The notes beneath the pieces were generated by a model that was not told where the DNA came from, did not search any database, and worked only from the letters and a program-made list of their open reading frames with translations. DNA of 46,992 nt from the NCBI RefSeq assembly GCF_902859855.1, contig NZ_CADIKH010000049.1:1-46992 (forward strand). The letters are read 5' to 3'. The position numbers and the translations under genes are program-made. Origin of the DNA: Paraburkholderia humisilvae (GTDB lineage Bacteria; Pseudomonadota; Gammaproteobacteria; Burkholderiales; Burkholderiaceae). Of the stretch, positions 1-5,643 are shown piece after piece; the stretch's first letter is position 1; each line of letters starts with the position of its first letter.

Positions 1-1
1 G

Positions 2-112
2 TCGCGCCGCCGTCTCACGGCTGAGCATCAGATTGAACAGGTTGGCACGAAGCTGCGCGCGATGATGCCGTGGATCGCAAAGAACAAGCTCGTCGACCAG
101 TCGAAGAACTAA
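2..112 (+). CDS. ilvC: Ketol-acid reductoisomerase, C-terminal end (partial)
   Basis: Only the last 36 codons are inside the window, ending in TAA at 110-112. The peptide contains RRLTAEHQIE and AMMPWIAKN and ends VDQSKN, which is the usual C-terminus of the short class I ketol-acid reductoisomerase of Burkholderiales. The enzyme isomerises and reduces acetolactate or acetohydroxybutyrate with NADPH, the second common step of valine, leucine and isoleucine synthesis. Its place upstream of psd, pssA and leuA fits the Burkholderia gene order. The start and catalytic domain lie outside the window. A strong terminator follows at 191-226. Confidence 0.93.
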   Translation, partial: SRRRLTAEHQIEQVGTKLRAMMPWIAKNKLVDQSKN

Positions 113-153
113 GCTGGCCGCAGTTGCGCAGCGCGGGCTTTCGCCCGCATGAC

Positions 154-185
154 GACGGTGCGGCGCAGGGCTGCGCCGCACCGTC
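154..185. repeat. Perfect 14-bp inverted repeat after ilvC
   Basis: Positions 154-167 and 172-185 are exact reverse complements separated by GGGC. The very GC-rich hairpin has no T-run after it, so it is not itself a classical terminator. It sits just before the real terminator at 191-226 and may protect the ilvC mRNA 3' end or act as a Rho-related structure; the role is inferred. Confidence 0.75.
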
Positions 186-190
186 GCACG

Positions 191-226
191 AAGCCGTCCA
201 GGCGTGCTGAACCCTGGACGGCTTTT
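191..226 (+). terminator. Intrinsic terminator of the ilv operon
   Basis: AAGCCGTCCAGG (191-202) pairs perfectly with CCTGGACGGCTT (213-224) over 12 bp with a 10-nt loop, followed by a T-run to 226. It ends ilvC transcription 37 bases before psd. Confidence 0.9.
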
Positions 227-263
227 GCTATCCTACGGTTTTACAAAAACACTGAAGCCATCC

Positions 264-902
264 ATGAGTTACCCTCACCCGATCATCGCGCGCGAAGGCT
301 GGCCGTTTATCGCAATTGCCGCCGTCGTGGCGCTGTTGGTCCATGCCATTCTGGGGTTCGGCATTGCGTGGCTGTTCTGGCTGCTGGTCATTTTCGTTGT
401 TCAATTCTTCCGCGATCCGGCAAGGCCGATTCCGACACAGCCCAATGCGGTGCTGTGTCCCGCTGACGGACGCATCGTCGCCGTCGAAACCGCGCATGAT
501 CCTTACGCGAAGCGCGAAGCGCTGAAAATCAGCGTGTTCATGAACGTGTTCAATGTCCATTCGCAACGCTCGCCGGTCGACGGCGCGATCTCGAAGGTCG
601 AATATTTCCCCGGCTCTTATCTGAACGCAGCCGTGGACAAGGCGTCGCTCGAAAACGAGCGCAATGCGATCGTGATCGAAACGGCGAGCGGCGCGACCGT
701 GACGTCGGTGCAGATCGCCGGGCTGATTGCGCGGCGTATTCTGTGCTACGTGCGTGCCGGCGAGCCGCTCACGCGTGGTCAGCGCTACGGCTTTATCCGC
801 TTCGGTTCGCGGGTGGATGTGTATCTGCCGATGGGCAGCCGTCCGCGCGTATCGATCGGGGAGAAGGTCGCCGCCTCGTCGACCATTCTGGCCGACCTGT
901 AA
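264..902 (+). CDS. psd: Phosphatidylserine decarboxylase proenzyme (short form)
   Basis: The 212-residue protein decarboxylates phosphatidylserine to phosphatidylethanolamine at the inner membrane using a pyruvoyl cofactor. A hydrophobic stretch at residues 15-50 provides the membrane anchor. The motif FGSR near residue 180 contains Gly181-Ser182, the expected self-cleavage site where the serine becomes pyruvoyl; the short proteobacterial form has GS here where the E. coli type has LGST. The start ATG at 264 (MSYPHPII) gives the usual family length, whereas an upstream in-frame ATG at 204 falls inside the ilvC terminator. pssA, which makes its substrate, starts 20 bases downstream, so the two genes are very likely co-transcribed. 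Confidence 0.93.
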   Translation: MSYPHPIIAREGWPFIAIAAVVALLVHAILGFGIAWLFWLLVIFVVQFFRDPARPIPTQPNAVLCPADGRIVAVETAHDPYAKREALKISVFMNVFNVHSQRSPVDGAISKVEYFPGSYLNAAVDKASLENERNAIVIETASGATVTSVQIAGLIARRILCYVRAGEPLTRGQRYGFIRFGSRVDVYLPMGSRPRVSIGEKVAASSTILADL

Positions 903-922
903 CGCGGCGCACGGAGACTCCG

Positions 923-1804
923 ATGGCCCTTAAACCGCGTCGACCCCGCACCAGCGCCGCGCCGCAAGCGCGACCGATCCGACCGTTTCGCCGCAACAAG
1001 CCGACGGCAGACCCGGGGCCGGTTGTCATCGACAGCCGGCGCGCCGCGCGTCAGCAATTCCTGCGCAAGCGCGGCATCTATCTGCTGCCGAACGCATTCA
1101 CCACCGCCGCGCTCTTTTGCGGTTTTTTCGCAGTCGTGCAGGCGATGAACGTGCGCTTCGAAGTCGCGGCCATCGCGATCTTCGTCGCGATGGTGCTCGA
1201 CGGGATGGACGGGCGCGTGGCGCGCATCACGCATACGCAAAGCGCATTCGGTGAGCAGTTCGATAGCCTGTCGGACATGGTGTCGTTCGGTGTCGCACCG
1301 GCGCTCGTCATGTACGAATGGGTGCTGAAAGACCTCGGCCGCTGGGGCTGGCTCGCGGCGTTTGTCTACTGTTCGGGGGCGGCGTTGCGTCTGGCGCGCT
1401 TCAACACGAATATCGGCGTGGTCGACAAGCGTTTTTTCCAGGGGATGCCCAGCCCGGCCGCGGCGGCGCTGATCGCGGGCTTCGTGTGGCTCGCGACCGA
1501 CAACCGCGTGCCGCTCAAGCTCGGCTGGCTGCCGTGGGTCGCGTTCGCGCTGACCGTCTACGCGGGCGTAACGATGGTGTCGAACGCGCCGTTTTATAGC
1601 GGCAAGGCGCTCGATATCCGGCACCGTGTGCCGTTCGCGGCGACCCTGCTCATCGTCATGCTATTCGTGCTGGTGTCGTCCGATCCGCCGCTGATGCTGT
1701 TCGGCCTGTTCGTGCTCTATGGGTTGTCCGGTTACGTGTTCTGGGCGTATCGGGCGCTGCGTGGCCGGAGCAATCCGGCACGCTCGTCGCAGCGGCAGCC
1801 GTGA
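923..1804 (+). CDS. pssA: CDP-diacylglycerol--serine O-phosphatidyltransferase
   Basis: The 293-residue integral membrane enzyme condenses CDP-diacylglycerol with serine to give phosphatidylserine, the substrate of the Psd encoded just upstream. The CDP-alcohol phosphatidyltransferase signature is complete: D96-G97-x2-A100-R101-x8-G110-x3-D114-x3-D118, whose aspartates bind the metal and nucleotide. The first 50 residues are basic and proline-rich and probably cytosolic; several hydrophobic helices follow. ATG 923 has a GGAGAC ribosome binding site upstream and lies 20 bases after psd. This is the membrane-bound PssA family, not the phospholipase D-like E. coli enzyme. Confidence 0.93.
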   Translation: MALKPRRPRTSAAPQARPIRPFRRNKPTADPGPVVIDSRRAARQQFLRKRGIYLLPNAFTTAALFCGFFAVVQAMNVRFEVAAIAIFVAMVLDGMDGRVARITHTQSAFGEQFDSLSDMVSFGVAPALVMYEWVLKDLGRWGWLAAFVYCSGAALRLARFNTNIGVVDKRFFQGMPSPAAAALIAGFVWLATDNRVPLKLGWLPWVAFALTVYAGVTMVSNAPFYSGKALDIRHRVPFAATLLIVMLFVLVSSDPPLMLFGLFVLYGLSGYVFWAYRALRGRSNPARSSQRQP

Positions 1805-1934
1805 GCGCTAGCTGCCGGGAAGATGGACCGTAGCGTCGTACTGGCTCGTCGGACGCCACGCGTCACACGCCAGTCATATTGCACGGCTGACCGTGGATTT
1901 GCCCGTGTTTCCCGAACCCTTTCCACGAGCAGCC

Positions 1935-1999
1935 GTTATTCGTTGCAGTTATTCGTTGCAGTTATTCGTTGCCGTTATTCGTTGCCGTTATTCGTTTTT
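1935..1999. repeat. Five-copy 13-bp tandem repeat
   Basis: The unit GTTATTCGTTGCA/C occurs at 1935-1947, 1948-1960, 1961-1973 and 1974-1986, with a degenerate fifth copy at 1987-1999 ending in T's. Copies 1-2 end in GCA and copies 3-4 in GCC. It is more AT-rich than its surroundings and lies about 140 bases upstream of the leuA leader promoter. Copy number may vary between strains. Confidence 0.9.
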
Positions 2000-2141
2000 A
2001 ATCGCCGTTTTTGTTTCGGACTATCGCGCTTGCCGGCGCACCGCCTTCTGCACGGTCTGCGCGCCGTTGCCGGACATGGCGGATAGCGCGTCGGGGGCGA
2101 CGAGCGGGGTTTGGCGCCGCTTCGAGATTGGTTATCGTGAA

Positions 2142-2170
2142 TTGCACGAATCGTTGAATATCGCTATAGT
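2142..2170 (+). promoter_or_regulatory. Sigma70 promoter for the leuA leader and leuA
   Basis: A -35 box TTGCAC (2142-2147), a 17-bp spacer and a -10 box TATAGT (2165-2170) are visible. Transcription would start near 2177, at or next to the ATG of the leader ORF at 2178. Confidence 0.75.
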
Positions 2171-2177
2171 CGCTGGC

Positions 2178-2261
2178 ATGGCACTTTCCAAGTTCCCCTT
2201 CCTGACTCTGCAAGCCGGCGCGCTACTACGCTCGCTAGCTTCGGCGCGCCTGTCGCGCTGA
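2178..2261 (+). CDS. Putative leuA leader peptide (leucine attenuator)
   Basis: A 27-codon ORF starts at ATG 2178, within a base or two of the predicted transcription start, so it would be translated as a leaderless mRNA. The peptide starts MALSKFPFL and has seven leucines. Codons 16, 17 and 20 are CTA (2223-2228 and 2235-2237), a rare leucine codon in this GC-rich genome; runs of CTA are also the control codons of the enterobacterial leu leader peptide. The last codons and the stop lie inside a terminator-like hairpin (2241-2268), and leuA starts 109 bases after the stop. Together this suggests ribosome-mediated attenuation by charged tRNA-Leu. Position and codons are read directly; the function is inferred. 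Confidence 0.6.
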   Translation: MALSKFPFLTLQAGALLRSLASARLSR

Positions 2262-2268
2262 CCGTTTT
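2241..2268 (+). terminator. Attenuator-like hairpin overlapping the leader stop codon
   Basis: TCGGCGCG (2241-2248) pairs with CGCGCTGA (2254-2261) around CCTGT, with one G-T pair, and TTTT follows at 2265-2268. An alternative pairing of GGCGCGC (2217-2223) with GCGCGCC (2244-2250) excludes it. The U-run is short, so termination may be partial, as expected for an attenuator. Confidence 0.5.
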
Positions 2269-2370
2269 CGCCCTCCGTCTGCCTCGTACGTTGTTAGCGT
2301 CGCCAGTCGGTGGCGCAAACACCCGTATTCCTCTCTCGATTTGAATTGACCGATCCCCAGGAGACCTGAG

Positions 2371-3915
2371 ATGGCAGACAAGCTGATCATTTTCGACACG
2401 ACATTGCGCGACGGCGAGCAGTCGCCCGGTGCGTCGATGACGAAAGAAGAGAAAATCCGTATCGCGAAGCAACTCGAGCGGATGAAGGTGGACGTGATCG
2501 AAGCCGGTTTTGCAGCCAGCTCGAACGGCGATTTCGATGCGATCCATACAATCGCGTCGACGATCAAGGACAGCACGGTCTGCTCGCTCGCCCGCGCGAA
2601 CGACAAGGACATCCAGCGCGCCGCCGATGCGCTGAAGCCCGCCGACCACTTCCGGATCCACACCTTTATCGCGACGTCTCCGCTGCACATGGAGAAGAAG
2701 CTGCGCATGACGCCCGACCAGGTGTTCGAGCAGGCGAAGCTCGCGGTGCGTTTTGCGCGCAAGTTCACGAACGATGTCGAGTTCTCGCCGGAAGACGGCA
2801 GCCGTTCGGACATGGATTTTCTGTGCCGCGTGCTCGAAGCGGTGATTGCCGAAGGCGCGACCACAATCAATATCGCCGACACGGTCGGCTACGGCGTGCC
2901 GGAGCTCTACGGCAGCCTCGTGAAAACGCTGCGCGAGCGCATTCCGAACTCGGACAAGGCGGTGTTTTCCGTGCACTGCCACAACGACCTCGGGATGGCG
3001 GTGGCCAATTCGCTGGCCGGCGTGCAGATCGGCGGCGCGCGTCAGGTCGAATGCACGATTAACGGGCTCGGCGAGCGGGCGGGCAATACGTCGCTCGAAG
3101 AGATCGTGATGGCGGTGAAGACCCGCAGAGACTATTTTGGCCTCGACGTCGGTCTCGATACGACGCAGATCGTGCCGACATCGAAACTCGTATCGCAAAT
3201 TACGGGTTTTGTCGTGCAGCCGAACAAGGCGGTGGTCGGCGCAAACGCGTTTGCGCACGCGTCCGGCATTCACCAGGATGGCGTGCTGAAGGCGCGCGAC
3301 ACCTATGAAATCATGCGCGCGGAAGACGTGGGCTGGGCCGCGAACAAGATCGTGCTCGGCAAGCTGTCGGGACGCAACGCATTCAAGCAGCGTCTGCAGG
3401 AACTGGGCATCGCGCTCGACAGTGAAGCGGAACTGAATGCCGCATTCACGCGCTTCAAGGAGCTCGCGGACCGCAAGGCCGAGATTTTCGACGAAGACAT
3501 CATTGCGATCGTCACTGAGGAATCCGCTGAAGCGCAGGAGCGGGAGCATTACAAATTCGTGTCGCTTGCGCAGCACTCGGAGACGGGTGAGCAGCCGCAT
3601 GCGCGGATTGTGTTCTCGGTCGAGGGCAAGGAAGTGACCGCCGAAGCGCGCGGCAATGGCCCGGTCGACGCGACGCTGAATGCGATCGAAAGCGAAGTCG
3701 GCAGCGGAGCGGAGTTCCTGCTGTATTCGGTGAACGCGATTACGACCGGCACGCAGGCGCAAGGCGAGGTGACGGTGCGGCTGTCGAAGGCGGGGCGTGT
3801 GGTGAACGGTGTCGGCACCGATCCGGACATCGTCGCGGCGTCGGCGAAGGCGTATATCGCGGCGCTGAACCGGTTGTATACGGGCGTGGACAAGCTGAAT
3901 CCGCAGCGCTCGTGA
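2371..3915 (+). CDS. leuA: 2-isopropylmalate synthase
   Basis: The 514-residue enzyme condenses acetyl-CoA with 2-oxoisovalerate, the first committed step of leucine synthesis. The N-terminal TIM barrel begins with FDTTLRDGEQSPGA (residues 8-21), the HMGL/LeuA signature with metal-binding Asp9 and catalytic Arg13. SVHCHNDLG in mid-protein supplies the metal histidines, and the C-terminal region (about 390-510) is the LeuA regulatory domain for leucine feedback. Length matches the bacterial type 1 enzyme. ATG 2371 follows an AGGAGA ribosome binding site. The gene is not joined to pssA but driven by the leader promoter at 2142-2170, and it ends in a strong terminator at 3948-3988. Confidence 0.96.
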   Translation: MADKLIIFDTTLRDGEQSPGASMTKEEKIRIAKQLERMKVDVIEAGFAASSNGDFDAIHTIASTIKDSTVCSLARANDKDIQRAADALKPADHFRIHTFIATSPLHMEKKLRMTPDQVFEQAKLAVRFARKFTNDVEFSPEDGSRSDMDFLCRVLEAVIAEGATTINIADTVGYGVPELYGSLVKTLRERIPNSDKAVFSVHCHNDLGMAVANSLAGVQIGGARQVECTINGLGERAGNTSLEEIVMAVKTRRDYFGLDVGLDTTQIVPTSKLVSQITGFVVQPNKAVVGANAFAHASGIHQDGVLKARDTYEIMRAEDVGWAANKIVLGKLSGRNAFKQRLQELGIALDSEAELNAAFTRFKELADRKAEIFDEDIIAIVTEESAEAQEREHYKFVSLAQHSETGEQPHARIVFSVEGKEVTAEARGNGPVDATLNAIESEVGSGAEFLLYSVNAITTGTQAQGEVTVRLSKAGRVVNGVGTDPDIVAASAKAYIAALNRLYTGVDKLNPQRS

Positions 3916-3947
3916 GCGCGCGAGCGATACACACAAAACGCTGAAAC

Positions 3948-3988
3948 AAAACCCCGTGCGGCCCGTTGTGGGCCGGCACGGGGTTTTT
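3948..3988. terminator. Bidirectional intrinsic terminator
   Basis: CCCCGTGC (3952-3959) pairs with GCACGGGG (3976-3983), with a further GGCCC/GGGCC pairing inside. It is flanked by AAAA on the left and TTTTT (3984-3988) on the right. It serves leuA on the plus strand and the convergent lipoprotein gene on the minus strand. Confidence 0.9.
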
Positions 3989-3999
3989 CATGTAACCGC

Positions 4000-4545
4000 T
4001 CAGAAGAAGCTGCGACGATCCGGGTCGTGCAGCGGATCCGGTGTCTTCTGCGTGAGCCGCAGGATGCCCTGGTCGTCGAAGTAGAAGCTGTACAGCATGT
4101 ACCAGACGTTGTCCTCGTAGTACCGATAGGTCCATACTTCGCGCTTCATCAGCGGGAAATAGGACGTTTCCTCCGGCCGGCCGAAGTTGACGAGCACATC
4201 GCTGCGGGTCCACTTGCCGATTTCCGCGCGGTAGAACTCATTGGGCTGCAGCACCTGGCGCACGCTCACAATCTTTCCGTTTGCGTCGATGTCGGCGGCG
4301 GTCGTGTATTCGCCCATCGGCTGCGTCGGCCACATTAGCCGCTTGCCGCCGTTGGGCAGATCGTAGACTTCGCGCGGCGGCCCGAGGCGGGCGATCACCG
4401 TCGACTGGTCCGCGCCTGTTTGATAGCCTTGCCACGGCTGCGCGCAGCCGGCGAGCGCGAGCGCGCCGGCGCACGCCACCAGCGCGCGGCGCATGCGCGT
4501 GCGCAGCGCTTGCGCCGTGCACGCGGTTGAAAGGCGATTGAACAT
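4000..4545 (-). CDS. BamE-like (SmpA/OmlA-type) lipoprotein
   Basis: This 181-residue protein has a basic N-terminus, a hydrophobic stretch and the lipobox LALAGC with the lipidated cysteine at residue 34, so it should be an outer- or inner-membrane lipoprotein. The pattern STVIARLGPPREVYDL after the signal resembles the start of the SmpA/OmlA fold found in BamE. The C-terminal half is rich in aromatic residues (RYYEDNVWYMLYSFYF). The start at 4545 (MFNRLS) has GGAGA correctly placed upstream; an upstream Met at 4569 lacks one. It is convergent with leuA and divergent from rpsO. The family assignment is by resemblance, and the true bamE may lie elsewhere. Confidence 0.72.
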   Translation of the reverse strand: MFNRLSTACTAQALRTRMRRALVACAGALALAGCAQPWQGYQTGADQSTVIARLGPPREVYDLPNGGKRLMWPTQPMGEYTTAADIDANGKIVSVRQVLQPNEFYRAEIGKWTRSDVLVNFGRPEETSYFPLMKREVWTYRYYEDNVWYMLYSFYFDDQGILRLTQKTPDPLHDPDRRSFF

Positions 4546-4896
4546 GAACTTCTCCAAATGCGTTTTCACGGTTATTTCTATCGTGGAGATGCTTTATTTT
4601 GACACGCTGTGCGGCAAAAGATTTTCAAACCGCATAGCGATTCAATCGCGTGCCGGGCGCGTCGCCGGTGAGACGCGGGCCGCACAGCGGGGTTCGGAGC
4701 CTGGCTCCAGGCTGGATTTCACAGCCAGATCGGGTAACCGGCAACGCGAGAGCGGCACAATCCTGTCCGAAAGGCCGGCATTCTCCGGGCTTTCGGGCTG
4801 TGCTACAATACGCGCCTCGTTGCAATCTAGTGCTTTTGCTGTAACCCACGGCACGGCCTTTCTTCCGTGACCGCCTGTTGAATCAAAGGAAATCAA
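4546..4896. other. Divergent intergenic region before rpsO
   Basis: No gene is visible. A candidate -10 box TACAAT (4804-4809) lies about 90 bases before rpsO, with a poor -35 match (TTCTCC at 4781-4786). The region between the divergent starts is likely to hold both promoters and the rpsO 5' leader. Confidence 0.5.
4804..4809 (+). promoter_or_regulatory. Candidate -10 box of the rpsO promoter
   Basis: TACAAT follows GTGC, with no good -35 element 17 bases upstream. Transcription from here would leave a leader of about 80 nt, in which S15 autoregulation could act as in other bacteria; that part is inference. Confidence 0.5.
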
Positions 4897-5166
4897 ATGA
4901 CTGTTGCTGAAATCAAGAAATCCGACGTCGTCGCGCAATTCGCTCGTGGCGCTAACGACACCGGCTCCCCCGAAGTGCAGGTCGCGTTGCTCACGTCGCG
5001 CATCAATGAGCTGACCGCTCACTTCAAGGCCCACACGAAAGACCATCACAGCCGCCGCGGTTTGCTGCGCATGGTGAGCCGCCGTCGCAAGCTGCTCGAC
5101 TACCTGAAGGGCAAGGACGCCGATCGTTATCGCTCGCTGATCGAAAAGCTGGGTCTGCGTAAGTAA
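4897..5166 (+). CDS. rpsO: 30S ribosomal protein S15
   Basis: The protein has 89 residues, the standard S15 length, and the family pattern is clear: GSPEVQVALLTSRINELT, then HFKAHTKDHHSRRGLL and RRRKLLDYL. S15 binds 16S rRNA at the h20/h22 three-way junction and helps assemble the 30S platform. ATG 4897 is preceded by AAAGGAAA. As in most proteobacteria it lies directly upstream of pnp, separated here by 477 bases containing a terminator-like hairpin, so the two genes may be only partly co-transcribed. Confidence 0.97.
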   Translation: MTVAEIKKSDVVAQFARGANDTGSPEVQVALLTSRINELTAHFKAHTKDHHSRRGLLRMVSRRRKLLDYLKGKDADRYRSLIEKLGLRK

Positions 5167-5187
5167 GCGGGTCGTTTTTTCAGCAAA

Positions 5188-5225
5188 GTGCCTGTGTCAG
5201 TTCCGCTGATGCAGGCATTTTGTTT
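5188..5225 (+). terminator. Intrinsic terminator or attenuator after rpsO
   Basis: AGTGCCTG (5188-5194) pairs with CAGGCA (5212-5217), with an additional TCAG/CTGA pairing inside, followed by TTTTGTTTTT to 5226. It may separate rpsO from pnp or allow partial readthrough. Confidence 0.75.
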
Positions 5226-5227
5226 TT

Positions 5228-5643
5228 GAACGGCGCGCGGCGAGTGGTCGCCTGTTGTTGCGCGCTCTAACGTCGGGCAACTTTCGATAACGTCGCGTAA
5301 CGCGGTAGCATCGGGGCCAGTTCGAATGCAGCCGTCAAGCATGGAAAAAGCGGCGTCAAAAGCGTCGGCAAACGCGGTAGCCGAAGTGGCGGCAAAAGTC
5401 GGCGATAACAACAACCGGTCAACCGGCGGGCAAAGCGGCACACGCCGGTGTCGCTCGCAGTAGCAGGCAGCAGCAAAAAACAACCGGGCTTCAGGGAAGA
5501 GCGCTGTGTCATTCCAGCGGTTCGCGCATCCGGCGCGCGACTCTCTGGAATGGCATAACACTCCTCTTCCCCTGCGGCGCGGTTCAGATGTGGCCGTCGC
5601 GCATTGGCGCTGACGGCATGACGAAAAGATCAATGGAGGACAA
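5228..5643. other. Long rpsO-pnp intergenic region
   Basis: More than 400 bases lie between the rpsO terminator and pnp. The region contains an ATG-initiated ORF of 40 codons at 5341-5463 with no ribosome binding site, and the long hairpin at 5510-5552. No clear promoter was found, though pnp probably needs one here. Confidence 0.55.
5510..5552 (+). promoter_or_regulatory. Long two-part stem-loop in the pnp leader
   Basis: CATTCCAG (5510-5517) pairs perfectly with CTGGAATG (5545-5552), and inside it CGCGC (5523-5527) pairs with GCGCG (5533-5537) around a 5-nt loop. It lies about 90 bases before the pnp start. In E. coli, pnp is autoregulated through an RNase III-cut leader hairpin; a similar role here is inferred from position only. 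Confidence 0.55.

Larger units (their letters stand above)
1805..2177. other. Non-coding region between pssA and the leuA leader
   Basis: I find no convincing gene here. It holds the 13-bp tandem repeat (1935-1999) and the leuA leader promoter (2142-2170). A nominal ORF of 122 codons runs through the repeat, but its early part is only translated repeat sequence. No clear terminator for pssA is visible. Confidence 0.6.

Noticed and set aside
1935..1999. CRISPR-like array
   Set aside because: The units are directly adjacent without spacers and only 13 bp long; there are no cas genes. It is a simple tandem repeat, as is the array at 43071-43160.
1893..2261. A 122-codon ORF that includes the 13-bp repeat and the leader peptide
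   Set aside because: Its first part is translated repeat, it has no ribosome binding site, and the promoter at 2142-2170 lies within it; only the last 27 codons are kept as a leader ORF.
2164..3936. A 590-codon open frame on the minus strand across leuA
   Set aside because: Shadow of leuA caused by third-position GC bias; it also runs over the leader and terminator regions.
5188..5225. Small RNA gene after rpsO
   Set aside because: The hairpin with its T-run is explained by termination of rpsO; no separate promoter is visible.
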